A stretch of 64,000 nt of DNA from Heterohyrax brucei (lineage: Eukaryota > Chordata > Mammalia > Hyracoidea > Procaviidae), in contig CM053164.1 of assembly GCA_028571685.1 (NCBI GenBank), forward strand, positions 37,994,501-38,058,500, read 5' to 3'. Shown here piece by piece: positions 43,086 to 54,619 of this stretch. The first letter of the stretch is position 1. Each line of letters opens with the position of its first letter. The notes below the pieces were generated by a model. It saw only the letters and a program-made list of their open reading frames with translations, did no database searches and was not told where the DNA came from. Made by a program: the position numbers and the translations under genes.

Positions 43086-44105
43086 TGCATTTGCACAGAG
43101 GGTTTTGCTGCCATAAAATTAAAAGGAAGCGATGTGGAAACAACCCAGGTGTTCATTAACTGATGAATGGATAAACAAAAGGAGGTATACCTGTAAATGG
43201 AATATTACTCACTTGTGAAAAGGAAAGAAGCACTGGCACATGACACAACATGGACAAGCCTTGAAAGCTGCATGCTAGGTGAAAGAAACCAGACACAAAA
43301 GACCGTATACTGTATGATTCCATGTACCAGGTCTGACAACTAAGTCCACGAATTTAACTGTTCTGTATGCTACATACCTCATTGCTGGGTATCACTACAG
43401 TTTCTCCTTGGGAAGCTATACACTGATTCCAGTGCCTAGTCTACCCTTCAAAGCAGTTTTGGAACTCTTTCTGGAATGGCCATTGCACACGGTGGCAATT
43501 GTCTAGTTGCCTGTGAGGGAGATTTTAGCCAGGAAGCAAATAACTGTGTTGGAACATCCTCTCTACTCACCTGATCTGGCCCCCAATGACTTTTTTGTTT
43601 ACCCAAAGAGAAAGGAAGCATTGAAAGGAAGACATTTGGATGATATTTAGCACATAAATATGACAACAGCTGATGGCACTTGGCACTTGGCTGATGGCTA
43701 TTACAGAAAAAGTTCCAAAATTGCTTCGAAGGCACTTATGTTGGTGCATAGCTTCCCAAGAGAGGTATCTCAAAGGTGACCGTAGTGATATTCAGCAGTG
43801 AGGTATGTAGCACTTTTTCTAGGATGAGTTTGAGAACTTAAGTGACAGTCCTCGTATGTGATATGACCAGAACAGACACATTTGTAGAGACAGAAAGTAG
43901 ATTAGTGATTGCTTAGGACTTGCTTGGGAGGTAGGGGTTGGGGGCCAGTAATAGAGATGGGATTGATAACTAAAGAGTCTTGTACAGGGTTTCTTTTTGA
44001 GCTGATAACAGTGTTCTAGAATTGACTGTGGTGATGATTACACATATTTGTGAGTATACTAGAAACCATTGAATTGTACACTTAAAATGGAAAGAGAGGG
44101 GATAT
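43085..44105 (+). mobile_element. old L1 3' end split by a mariner element
   Basis: 43085-43326 ('caacccaggtgttcattaac', 'gtatactgtatgattcca') continues at 43855-44100 ('tagagacagaaagtagatta', 'gaattgtacacttaaaatgg'). Removing the mariner and one TA restores a continuous L1 phrase. Confidence 0.8.
43327..43854 (+). mobile_element. short mariner derivative with long inverted arms, copy 1
   Basis: TA lies on both sides (43325-43326, 43855-43856). The ends are inverted: left 'aggtctgacaactaagt', right 'cttaagtgacagtcct'. The inverted similarity extends about 160 bp inward. The middle (about 43500-43690) holds a sense remnant of the mariner transposase 3' part, reading SPDLAPNDFF, the region of the last catalytic Asp. 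No open transposase frame remains. Confidence 0.85.
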
Positions 44106-44619
44106 GAAAAAGAGAAAGAAAATGATTGAGTATATGTCACGCCCTCATTTTGTGGCTTTCTCTGTCTGGAAATGTAGGTCCAGGGAAGTCAAATAACTTT
44201 TTCAGGTCACATGGCCAGAGAGCAGTAGCTTTAGACAGGGTCTGTAGTCTCCTTTAGAATCTTCCTATGATCTGAAAGGTCAGAGGTCTTGCACCTGGCC
44301 CCACCCATGGCCCTCTCCTGAGAGCTCCAACCATGGCCCAGCCTCCGTGCTAACACCTCCCTATGGTCAGGCCCTGGTCCTGTGGGTGAGAGGTGGAGGA
44401 AACACCTCTTCACCCTGCTCCAGCTCTCCTCCCTGTAGCTTCTCCTCAGACTTACTTTTGCTGTCTGAATCAACTCAACACAAATCTCACTCTTTCTCAG
44501 AGCACCTCTTCAGACACCCACCCTCCTCTGAGGTCCCCAAACCTGGCCGATGTGAGAGTTGGAGAGCTTTCTGGAACTGGAGAGCTTTGTAAACCTACCA
44601 ATTCCCAGGTCTCAACCTA

Positions 44620-44725
44620 GACCCTAATCAGCATCTCTGGAGGTGGGTTCTGGAAATCTGTATTTTTTAAAAATACCCAGGCGAAGCTCTCAACCGGGTT
44701 TGGGACCTACTGATGCAGTCCAGTC
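44620..44725 (+). mobile_element. MER5A-like hAT relic
   Basis: 'ccctaatcagcatctctgga' and 'ctggaaatctgtatttttta' follow MER5A. Confidence 0.6.
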
Positions 44726-45024
44726 TCACCCCTCTATGGGGTTTCTTCTGTTTTCTTTTTTAGCACCCTGATGGATATTCATCCAACTTATGTGATCACC
44801 CAAGTGATGAGAATTTCCTAAGTCACGAAATCCAAACTTGCTAATACCACTCTTGCACATAAAATCCAGTAAATTATAATTTAAAAAATTTAAGTTACAC
44901 TTTCAAGCTGTTAATGAGAGTGCTTGAACTTGAAGAACCAGGAAAATGGAGAAAAAGTGGGGATCCGGGGCCCACCGCAGCTTGCCAGCATGCTCAGGGA
45001 TTGACATCTGCACACCTGCATCCT

Positions 45025-45530
45025 TGCATGTTGTCGTTGTCACATGCTGTGGAGTCAGTGCTGACTCACAACAACCCTGTGTGCAACAGAACGAAACACT
45101 GCCCAGTCCTGCGCCATCCTCGCACGTCATTGTCACCCTTGAACTCATTGTTACAGCCAGTGTGTCAGTCCATCTCCTTGAGAGTCTTCTGATTTTTCAC
45201 TGACCTACTTTACCAAGCATGCTGTCCTCCTTCAAGTACTAGTCTCTCCTAATAATATGTCCAAAATAACTACCACAAAGTCTTGCCATCCTTGCTTCTA
45301 GGAGCATTCTGCCTGTACTACTTCCAGGACATATTTGTTTGTTCTTCGGGCAGTCCATGTCATATACAGTAATTCTTGGCCAACACCTCAATTCAAGGCA
45401 TCCATTCTTCTTCAGTCTTCCTTATTCATTGTCCAGCCTCGTTGTATGGTCAGTCCAGATGTGTATCTCAGGGAACATGCAAATGACCACATGTCTTAAT
45501 CTTTTGAGGCCACTCATTAATGATGAACTG
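45025..45530 (-). mobile_element. RTE LINE 3' fragment
   Basis: Antisense: 'caacagaacgaaacactgcc', 'gtgtcagtccatctccttga' and 'ctcctaataatatgtccaaa' align with 61520-61830. Confidence 0.8.
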
Positions 45531-45587
45531 AAGATATTTAATCTGAGAAGAGATCCTACTGCATGTGCAATGTGGTGTATTTGGCCT

Positions 45588-45927
45588 AAACCTCTTGCCG
45601 TCAAGTCAATTCCAACACAGGACAAAACTGTGTCAGAGTAGAACTGTGCTCCATGGGGTTTTCAGGGGCTGGTTTTTAGAGGAACCATGGTGACTTGGTG
45701 GTTAAGCACTCAGCTGCTAACCAAAAGGCTGGAAGTTTAAATCTACTGGTCATTTCCTTGGAGTCTACATGGGGCAGTTCTACTTTGTCTGAATTCATCT
45801 GACAGCATTTTTTTTAAGCAGTATATTGCTAGGCTTTTCTTTTGAAGTGCCTCTGGGTAGATTCAAACCCTCAACCTTTCAGTTAGCAGCTGAGCACGTT
45901 AACTGTTTGGACCATCCGAGAACACCA
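45588..45927 (-). mobile_element. SINE (third subtype) split by another SINE
   Basis: 45588-45677 ('cttgccgtcaagtcaattcc', 'gctccatggggttttcaggg') continues at 45819-45927 ('atattgctaggcttttcttt', 'gcctctgggtagattcaaac'). Confidence 0.8.
45678..45818 (+). mobile_element. AfroSINE-type SINE nested in a SINE
   Basis: 'gaggaaccatggtgacttgg' to 'gaattcatctgacagcattt', opposite in orientation to its host SINE. Confidence 0.8.
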
Positions 45928-45945
45928 ATCTTCCTATAAGCTCAT

Positions 45946-46106
45946 TGAAACCTGTTGCTGTTGAATCGATTCCAACTCATAGCAACATTGTAGAACAGAG
46001 TGGAACTGCCCCACGGAGTTTTCAAGGAGCACCTGGTGGATTTGAAATGCTGACCTTTTGGTTAGCAGCTGTAGCCCTTAAACCGCTACACCACCAGGAT
46101 TTCCAG
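45946..46106 (-). mobile_element. AfroSINE-type SINE, short form
   Basis: Full-length antisense copy, 'gaaacctgttgctgttgaat' to 'gctacaccaccaggatttcc'. Confidence 0.88.
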
Positions 46107-46277
46107 ATCTTTCTGTAATGATTATGTAAACCTTTTGTGCAGAGACAATAAAGGACAATGAGGACAATTTGAAATTTCTTATTGCTCCTCTTTTGAGCTC
46201 CCTCGGATACTGGAACCTTTTAGGACAAAAGCATCCTAGGTTGAAACCCCTTCCTTGTGGTGGGAGTAAAGGAATGG

Positions 46278-46477
46278 GAAACCAAACCCCCTGCTGTTGG
46301 CGTTGACACTAACTCTGGCTACCCGACGTGTCACAGACTAGAATTACATTCCATGGTGCTTTCAGGGCTGTGAGCTTTCAGAAACAGGTTGCCAGGCTTG
46401 TCTTCAGAGATGACTCAGACCTCCAACCTCTCCAGTTAGCAGCCGGGCACTTAACCCTTTGCCCTATCAGTGGACTC
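46278..46477 (-). mobile_element. AfroSINE-type SINE, long form or third subtype
   Basis: 'aaaccaaaccccctgctgtt', 'agaaacaggttgccaggctt' and 'agttagcagccgggcactta'. Confidence 0.75.
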
Positions 46478-47095
46478 TGGCCTGGAATATACAGGTGGTA
46501 AAATGTTGCATAGATTTGCAGATTTAAAATGTGCACTTGCAACTCTGAGGAATCCCAAAGGCCCTTAAGCATTTGTATTTTCACTGTGCCATGGCCTTAA
46601 GTGAGACCTGTCTGCGGCAGGTGCAGAAGTTAGCCTCTAACTGGTAGAGGAAAGGAGCGCTTCCCACAGCATATAGGAGTGATGGGGGATCGTGGAGATC
46701 TCCGAGCCTGGACTTCAGGCTCTGTCCTGTAAAACAGAAAGGCTATGACTTGCCCAAGACTCTGTCCCTCCTGGTCTTTTCCCTTGTGCTCTCTGTACTT
46801 GATCAAGAGCCCACGTCCCAGACCCCTTCCCTCCTCTTCTGGGTTCAGCTCCCTCTGAGGCACTCTTCCTCGCCCACCCTCCTGGCCCAGTGGAGTCACC
46901 CTCTCTGTCACCTGCCTTGCCTCCCCAGCCCTGACACAGGTACACCCTGTCTGCCCCACCTGGGAAAACCACACGGCGTGAGGATTGGAGTCTTCACATG
47001 TGCACCCACGCCCTACATGTGCGTCTGGACTTCCAGGGCAGCTCCATAGTCTAACATGGCTCACCTGCCTCTCACATTCCTCTCAGTGCTCAGTT
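46478..47095. other. intron 4, nothing recognised
   Basis: C/T-rich on +. A 144-codon minus-strand open frame (46630-47064) has no recognisable content. Confidence 0.3.
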
Positions 47096-47302
47096 TAAAA
47101 AAACAGTGGCCGTCGAGTCAGCCTGACTCATGGTGACCCAAGTGTCAAAGTAGAACTGTGCTCCAGAGGGTTTTCAGACGGCTGACTTCTCAGAACTAGA
47201 TCGCTAGGCCTTTCTTCTAAGACATGTCTGAGTGGACGGGAACTTCAAGCCTTTTGGTCTGCAGCTGAACACGTTGACCACTGGGCCATCCAGGGACTCC
47301 CA
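47096..47302 (-). mobile_element. AfroSINE-related SINE, third subtype
   Basis: 'gtggccgtcgagtcagcctg', 'actagatcgctaggcctttc' and 'ccatccagggactcc'. Confidence 0.8.
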
Positions 47303-47625
47303 GCACTCGTTACAGACCTGTTTCTACTAATCCCTTCCCGAACCTGCTTCCTCAGCCTCAGAGATGCCCTGCCTTCTTCTGCCCACTGGAAAAATAAGGG
47401 CTGTCAGGTGGGGACTCGCTCCCCTTCCTGCATACCTCTTCCTCTCCTAAAGGTCACTGTCTCCTCAGGAACCTACCTTTTTTTGTCCCCTCTGCCCATT
47501 TCACCACCACTTTTCTTTACTCTGGTTCCTTCCCTCAGTCTAAAAACAAGTTAAAGCCTCTTCCAGTGTAATTTTAAATAAATGAATGAAAAAACAAAGA
47601 AATAACCTTCCCCTACATAACCACA

Positions 47626-47842
47626 GGAGTCCTTGGGTGGTGCAATGGTTAATCTACTCAACTGTTAACCAGAAGACTGGAAGTTCGTGTCCACCTAGGA
47701 GCATGCTGAAAGAAAAACCTGGTGATTTACTTCCAAAAAAATAACCACTAATAATCCTTTGGGGCACAGTTCTCTTCAGACACGTGTGAGGCCACCGTGA
47801 GTCTCAGTCAATCGCACAGCAACTGTTGATGTTGTTTTTTTT
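47626..47842 (+). mobile_element. AfroSINE-related SINE, third subtype
   Basis: 'ggagtccttgggtggtgcaa', 'gttaaccagaagactggaag' and 'tcaatcgcacagcaactgtt'. Confidence 0.75.
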
Positions 47843-47849
47843 ACATAAT

Positions 47850-48420
47850 CCAAAAAACCTCCAGCTCACCTAACAAAATTAATAGTTATTCCCTGATATT
47901 ATTTTAATATCAGTTCACAACAGAATTTTCCTAGTTGTTACCAAAATATCTTACTGTTATCTTTTTTCAAAGCAGGATCATGCATTCACTTTGTTTTATG
48001 TGTCTCTTACATCTCTGTCAAAAATTGTTTCTCAACCTCTCTCCCTCTTTTTTTTTCATCACACTGACCTTTTAAGGAGACCAGGTTGCACTCCTATCTC
48101 TTATACTTCTTCAATCTGTAATTACCTCTGAAGGCTCCACTGGAGACAGTTAAACTCTTCTGACTGTAATGATTTGCGGGTGGGCTGTGTACTGCAGTGG
48201 CATCAAACAGGAAGCACAAAATGTCTCATGTCCCCTTTTTTGATGCTAAGTTTGATCCCAGGTTAGGATGGAAACAGCCTACTCTCTCCGTTATGTTTTT
48301 CTGTCTGCAGTTAGCAGATACCTGTGGGATCCTGTGAGTAATAGTCTGTTCTCCACCCGTTTTTCACCAGTGTTTTTAGCTGTCTGTTGATTGTGCCATT
48401 CTTCATACCACTCTGACTTC
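47850..48420 (-). mobile_element. old L1 3' UTR fragment
   Basis: 'ttccctgatattattttaat', 'aaagcaggatcatgcattca' and 'tgttttatgtgtctcttaca' resemble the reverse of an old L1 3' UTR. Highly diverged. Confidence 0.5.
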
Positions 48421-48480
48421 AGTGGCCCTGTCACCCCTGGCTCCTCCCCACCCCACCCGCGAGTCTTCCTCCTTAGTTTC

Positions 48481-49105
48481 TGTGGCAGGCTGAATTATGG
48501 CTGTCTCAAGGAGTCCAAGAAACCCTGGTGGCATAGTGGTTAAGAGCTACGCTGCTCAGCAAGATGTTGACAGTTCAAATCCACCAGGCACTCCTTGGAA
48601 ACTCTCTGGGGTAGTTCTGCTCTGTCCTGTATAGTAGCTGTGAGTCAGCATTGACTTAGTGGCAGTGGGCTTGGTTTGGTTTTTAAGGGTGTCCATGTGC
48701 TAATCTCTGGAACCTGTGAATGTTACCTTATATGATGAAGTGGGCTTTGCAGATGTGATCAAGAGTGAAAAGGTCTTGAGATGGGGAGATTATCCTAGAT
48801 TATCCTGGTTGCCCATATGTCATACTCCTCTGGAATTCAGGGGGAGTCGGAGTCAGACAGAAGGTTATGTAATGATAGAGAAAGAGATTTGAAAATACTA
48901 CGCTTCAAAGATTGAGAAAGGGCCCATCAGCCAAAGGATGTAGGCAGGTTCTAGAAACCACAAGGGGCAAGGAAATAGACTTTCCCTGAGTTCCCCAGAG
49001 GGTACGTAGCCCTGCAGACTCATTTTAGATTGATGACTCCAGAACTGTAAGGTAATCAGCACTCTTCTGACCAGTGGTCTCCACAACTCGTCAGGTCAGA
49101 ACTGC
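48481..49105 (+). mobile_element. MLT1-type LTR split by a SINE
   Basis: 48481-48518 and 48687-49105: 'gaacctgtgaatgttacctt', 'ctttgcagatgtgatcaaga', 'gagatggggagattatccta', 'gactccagaactgtaaggta'. This is the well-known MaLR LTR phrasing. Confidence 0.65.
48519..48686 (+). mobile_element. AfroSINE-type SINE, short form
   Basis: 'gaaaccctggtggcatagtg' to 'gacttagtggcagtgggctt'. Inserted in the MLT1-type LTR. Confidence 0.9.
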
Positions 49106-50365
49106 AAGACCAGTGAAGCAGCTCGAGTCATGGGGTCAGCCCCAGCAAATGACAGGGACTGTAGCTCAGAGGCTCCACTGCCTATCTTGGCTTGGGGGAT
49201 AGCATTTTGAGCTGCTTGGGGTAGAGAGGTAGCCTTCTGCGGAGGCACAAGGACTGGGCTCTCCCAGGAGTTATTAAAAGCACTGCCTGATTTGCAAAGA
49301 ATCTTGATGGGTGGAGGGTGTAATGTTGGAGACAGCAGAAACAGAAGAGTTAATGTTCCTGGTCTAGAGAATGATTCAGGCCTTGGCTGGGAGTCAGGGG
49401 ATTTGCAGGACATGATGGAGCCACTGTGGAACTAGTTCTGTGGCTGCGTTGGGAGAAACTGGCAGGGGGCATTAGAGTCCAAACCACATGGTTTCCAGGG
49501 TCTGCTTCCCAGCCAGGGTCTATCTTAGAAGCAAAGAAGTGGTCCCCACTTCTCCAACAGTTCTCAACACAAGGAAGGATTTTCCATCTACAGCTGCAGA
49601 GAGGTAGTGTTGTGTCGGGGGTGAAGGATACTGCACCCGTGCCTGGTTTATGTAACTGTAATTACACTGTCAATGGCAGAAAATCGTTTGGCTAGAATGC
49701 CCATCTGTAGAAGAGAAGGCGAACTTAATGCATGAAGGGACTTGAGCGCTAAAGTGAGGCCAAACAACTCACTCAGTTCCCACTTGCCAGGCCAGGGAGA
49801 GCTGTCTGTGTGGGGTCTACGTGGGGCTCGCTCTCTCTTTATTGAGCTAGGCCGCTGGTAGGCTTCGTTTTTCACATAATTGTGGTTCTTTCCTACCTGG
49901 ACTGGAGGGTTGATGAGCAGCTCCAGCAGGCTTGGCCCCCTTTGTTGTCCACAAAGAGTGACAACTTTGATCTTGAATCATCTTGAAAGGGTGGCCCTTG
50001 CAGTGCCCATGGCCTTTGAAGTATCACGTGCTCAGGATCTTCAGTCTGTTACTATGGAGACCTTTCTCATCCTTGCTCTAAGAAAACATAACAAAAAAGC
50101 CAACTTTGTTCTTTCACACTCTTGAGTATTAGACACCCATCAATCATTTTAACACAGCCATCTATGAGGTGTGAATTAGCAATGGTATAAGACAACAAAT
50201 GCGTCTCCTGTGTCATGAGTTTTAAAACTAGTGACCAGCCACACAGGTAAGTGGGCACAGTGGAAGCTCATGGAATGTTAGCATCAAACCAAAAATGCAC
50301 TAGAGGGAAAATTAGGGAGAGGCACTGTTACCTATGTTGAACAGAGATAGCAGAGCTCTGTCCAT
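49106..50365. other. intron 4, nothing recognised
   Basis: I see no supported gene or repeat. Confidence 0.3.
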
Positions 50366-50369
50366 ACCA

Positions 50370-50530
50370 ATCCTACAAGCCACTGTTACTGCCCACATTT
50401 TATAGATGGGGCAATTGAGGTACAGGGAGCTTAAGTCGCTTGCCTTATCCTACTAGTAAGTGGTAGAATTGGAATTCGAACAGAGTCTGGCTCCAGAGTC
50501 TTTCTCATAACCATTACACTACACTACATC
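50370..50530 (+). mobile_element. MIR SINE relic
   Basis: 'cacattttatagatggggca', 'attgaggtacagggagctta' and 'gtaagtggtagaattggaat' follow MIR. Confidence 0.75.
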
Positions 50531-51280
50531 TTCTAAGATGGGAAGACCTTATTTATCATAAAATACTAGACTTCTGACTCATCTCAGCCAGGTTTTCATG
50601 CATATCCCAGGCTGACCACCATAGTGGGTGCAGTCTCTTGACTAGGATTCCCATGACTCTTTGTACTTCTGAGCCACGGTGAACAAAGTTTCCCCTTTGA
50701 CCCCTCATGCTGGGCCTTTTGGGGAGCTGCCTCCACAGGGACCCTCAAGGCCAGCACTCCCTAAGTAGGGTGTCTTAACTGTGTTGGTGTATCTATGCTT
50801 TCATACTTTCAGATTTAGGTGAAGTAAGTGATTCCTGTCAGGCTGTCAGACCAAGAGCTCCTAAAGAACCTCAGAGATCCTGGTACCAAAAGGAAGCTAA
50901 TTTTATTAGCTATTTGCCTGTCTTGTGACGGGGCACAAGCCTCCGTATAGGACGTTTGGGTCTGGCCTTCCGTGGTGTCTCATAAGCAGATCCTGTCGTA
51001 GCAAGTTTCTGGCAGAATGAGAGAAGAAGTGATCCAGAGCTTGATCCCTGAGGTAGTAGCCTCCAGGTGGAACTGGAAGACAGCATCCTTCAGAGATGGA
51101 GTCCAGCAGGCTCACCAAGCCAACCGTCCAAGGAGATGGCTATGGGTCCCACCGGGACTTACTTCTGTTACCAAGGACAAGCTTCCCTGCATTTTCCCAA
51201 GTTACCCAAACTTTATCCCTTCTAGTCTGCCTCAGAATGTTTCTGTAGCTGCTGGTTCAGTTTATCCTGGAGACCCCAGG
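50531..51280. other. intron 4, nothing recognised
   Basis: I see no supported feature. Confidence 0.3.
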
Positions 51281-51400
51281 GTCTCCTGCAGACCCCTGAC
51301 CCTACCGTCAAAAAGTCTTGTGCAAGAGACTAGGGATGGCTCAGAAATCTGGATTTTTAAAAACATTTCAAGTAGTTCTGATGCACATTAAAATTTAACG
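51281..51400 (+). mobile_element. MER5A-like hAT relic
   Basis: 'ggctcagaaatctggatttt' and 'caagtagttctgatgcacat' follow MER5A. Confidence 0.6.
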
Positions 51401-51404
51401 TGGC

Positions 51405-51560
51405 AAAGAGCATGGGACCAAGTATCAGAATTCCCGTGTTTAAGTCCCATTTCCACCTACCATGAGCTTGTGACTTCAAATAATTCATTCTGTCCCTTGG
51501 AGCCTCAGTTTTTTCATTTCCACAGTGGGAGCACAACTGACTGGTTTGCTGATCATTAAG
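51405..51560 (-). mobile_element. MIR SINE relic
   Basis: 'agagcatgggaccaagtatc', 'ttggagcctcagttttttca' follow the reverse of MIR. Confidence 0.6.
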
Positions 51561-51584
51561 TCAGAGGATGGATGTTGCTGTAAG

Positions 51585-52118
51585 ATGAAAAATTGTTCCC
51601 CAAAAGATTAAAAAAATACTTGCTATCATGTAACCAGAAGAACCAAATGGTGTCTGGCCACCACCAATGACAGCCGTGATGGAGCTCACAAGGTTGAGTC
51701 CCAGTGTCAACATGAGAAAAACAAGGGGTAAACCCTAAGAACTCCACTAAAAGACCGCAACTGGTGGTCTGAAGGCCCGGGGGTTCCCCCTGGTAGCATG
51801 ACCCCTAGACCTGATGCTGTCTCTGATCATAAATCATTACTGAGGTCAACTCTTCAGACAGGAATGAATTGGACTCAGGAACACAGAAGGACTTTATTGT
51901 TCTGTGCATCTGTAGGATGCTGTCCTTCTGGCCTCCTGCTAGAGGGGAGTGGAGAGGGTGAAGAGGAGGAGACAAGAGATTGTTAAGAGATTATAACATG
52001 TATAGAATAGAAAGGGAAGTGTCCTGTCACCAGGCAAGGAGAGCAGCAGGGAGCTGCAGGTAGGTGGGCATGCAAATTTAAATAGGATTGTACACTTTCA
52101 CTCAATCACAATAAAAAA
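51585..52118 (+). mobile_element. L1 3' UTR copy
   Basis: Collinear with 34620-35160 and 22345-22640: 'ccagaagaaccaaatggtgt', 'caactcttcagacaggaatg', 'cctgtcaccaggcaaggaga', ending 'cacaataaaaaaaaag'. Confidence 0.8.
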
Positions 52119-52306
52119 AAAGTTGTTGTCAGGTTGATTCTGTGTCATGTGTCCAAGTAGAACTGTGCTGTCTAGTGTTTTCAGTGGCTGCGATCCTCCT
52201 GAAGCAAATCACCAGGCCTTTCTTCTGCAGCAGCTGTGAGTGGATTTGGGCCACCAGCCTTCTGGTTAGTAGTCTTGCACTTAACTGTGCCACCCAAGAT
52301 CCCCAA
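52119..52306 (-). mobile_element. AfroSINE-related SINE, third subtype
   Basis: 'gttgtcaggttgattctgtg', 'gcaaatcaccaggcctttct' and 'gccacccaagatcccc'. Confidence 0.78.
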
Positions 52307-52328
52307 AAGGTACTGTAGAAATGATGTA

Positions 52329-53203
52329 GTGGCAGCATCTGACACCATGTGATTTCACAAGGGAGAATAAGAATCAAGATAGATGACCCGAGGCTGGTTC
52401 CTGTGAGACAGAGGTCGTAGGTCTCCTCTCTCCACCACCAGCTACTTCTCCCACAGCACTCTATATTTCTCTGCTGAGTTCAGCAATTCATTTCAGTGCC
52501 ACGTAGAACTCACAGACCCTACCGTTATGGGGTTTATTAGGGAAATAACAGGTTATAATTCAGGTTTAGGAATGCTTAGGGTACAGTTCTTTCTGAGGAC
52601 ACCCTTCCCATCCATGCCCGCAGGCACACCCCTCTCTGGCCCTGAGCCCCTGCCCTGCTCAGCAGGTGTTACACAAAGCTTTCTTAGCTCTGCCGAGAAG
52701 TATCCAGAGGCACGCACTACCAGTTAGCCTCAGCCTCAAGATACTCAGCAAACCTAACTCCAGCAAGTGACAGGAGGCACCCTGCTGCACCACCCACCTG
52801 CTCAAAGACATGTAGCTTGCTCACTCTGTGGGCTGGGAAGCCCACTGGCTGTCTCCTGGCAGTCCCAGCTGCCACTGTTTCTCTGCCATCTCTTCTGGCC
52901 ATCTTCAGTGTTATTGTCACTCTCTGTCTCCTGGTTGTAGGAGCTGCTCAGCACAAGAAACCTGGGTGTCAAGGAGCCCTCTTCTCTTGGTTCTTTTTCC
53001 TTGGTGGTGGTGAGGTCCTCTCTTTCTCACCTCTGGGATGGCTCATTTTAAACCTAGCCAGGATAGTAAAACTGACCAGTTTTTTCGGTGGGCCACAATT
53101 ACCTTATTTGCGTAATCCTGCCCAGTCACTTGGGTGGGAATTGGAAGACCATGGTGAGAACGGCCACATGAAAGTGATCTGTCACACTGCAGATAGCCAT
53201 ATC
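52329..53203 (-). mobile_element. LTR-like unit, family B copy 2
   Basis: Collinear with 14371-15341. On the minus strand 'cctaataaacccc' (about 52530-52542) supplies AATAAA. Non-coding. Confidence 0.6.
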
Positions 53204-53960
53204 ATAATCCCTGGAACTTAAGCAAATGTTACTTAATATGGAAGCAGGGATTTTGCAGATGTGATTAAGTTAAAGATCTTGAGATGCAAGGATTATCTTG
53301 TGTTACGAGGTCTGACAATTACATTCAAAAACTGATACTAGAAACAGTGTGACATACCTCATTGCTGAATATCACTACAGTCACCTTCAAAGTACTCCCC
53401 TTGGGAAGCTATGCACCAACCCCAGCACCTAGTCCATCCTTCAAAGCAATTTTGGAACTCTTTTTCTGGAACAGCCATCAGAGCTGCCATTGTATTACCC
53501 TTGAAGTCCTAAATGTCATCAAAATATCTTCCCTTCAATATTTCCTTTATCTTCAGGTAAAGAAAAAGTCACTGGGGGCCAAATCAGGTGAGTAGGGAGG
53601 GTGTTCCAATATAGCTATTTGTTGAGTGGCTAAAAATTCCCTCATAGACAACCATACAGTTAAGTTAGCAAACTTGCCACTGTACCACCGTGCAGAATGA
53701 CCATTCCAAATTGCTTTGAAGGGTGGGCTAGGCACTGGCATTGGTGTATAGCTTCCCAGAGGAGTACCTTGAAGGTGACCCTAGTGATATTCAGCAATGA
53801 GGCACCTAGCACTTGGAGCAACTAAGTTCGCAGCCTTAATTGTCACATCTTGTATCTGGGCAGAGGGAGACTTGATATGCAGAGAAGCAGCTGATGCGAG
53901 GATGGAGGCACAGATAGGGGTAGGGTGGCCCCAGGAACCTAGAGCAGATGGCTAAGCAGT
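53204..53960 (+). mobile_element. MLT1-type LTR fragment split by a mariner element
   Basis: 53204-53305 ('aatccctggaacttaagcaa', 'gcagatgtgattaagttaaa', 'cttgagatgcaaggattatc') resumes at 53853 ('tatctgggcag'). Removing the mariner restores 'gattatcttgtgttatctgg'. Confidence 0.7.
53306..53852 (-). mobile_element. short mariner derivative with long inverted arms, copy 2
   Basis: TA at 53304-53305 and 53853-53854. Left end 'cgaggtctgacaatta', right end 'taattgtcacatcttg'. The arms are inverted over about 180 bp: 'gaatatcactacagtcacct' near 53370 against its reverse near 53780. The transposase remnant is on the minus strand and includes HPPYSPDLAPSDFFFT at 53553-53600. Confidence 0.88.
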
Positions 53961-53963
53961 AAG

Positions 53964-54174
53964 TGTTGTGTTGCTGTTGTGTGATATGGAGTCTCTTCTG
54001 ATTCTTAGAGACCTGGGTGACAGAGTAGAACCACTTCATCGAGTTTCCTAGTCTGTGTTCTTTATTGGAGCAGACTGTCTGGCCTTTTCTCCCCCAGAGC
54101 AGCTAGTGGACTTGAACCAGTGACCTTTTGGTTAACAGCCAAGTGCATAACCATTTTGCCACCAGAGTTCTTGT
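53964..54174 (-). mobile_element. AfroSINE-type SINE, long form
   Basis: 'cagagtagaaccacttcatc', 'ggagcagactgtctggcctt', 'ggttaacagccaagtgcata' and 'gccaccagagttctt'. Confidence 0.8.
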
Positions 54175-54619
54175 GAGTGTTGCAGAAATATTTAATGTCA
54201 CTGGTTATTCAAAACATAGGTGATGCCTACTTATGTCACATACTGCTGCCATCCACAGCTGGCCTGAGGGAGGATGAACTGGCCTGTTGTAGTGGCTCCT
54301 GCCACAAACTTCTGTCTCCATTGATCTGTGACTTTCGGTGCCTTCCAAGAGAGGCTTCCAAGAGAACAAGGCAATGGCTAAACTATGGAAAACAGTTTTC
54401 ATGACAACCACATTTGACATTGTTTTTCTGATATGGTGAAACAGGCAAGTATAATGAGTGGAGTCACTAAAATATTAAGAATGGAACGCTACTCTTTAAA
54501 GTGGTGTTTTGGATGCATTTATGCATTGCCTCGGCAAATTATCATTAAATGCTTGTGTGGCATTGGACCCTTTGGGGCCCAGGAAAATCTCCAAGCTTCT
54601 TACAGATGAGAGCCTCCTA

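Noticed and set aside
46630..47064. 144-codon minus-strand open frame
   Set aside because: No recognisable domain, compositionally simple, overlapped by open frames on the other strand; likely chance.
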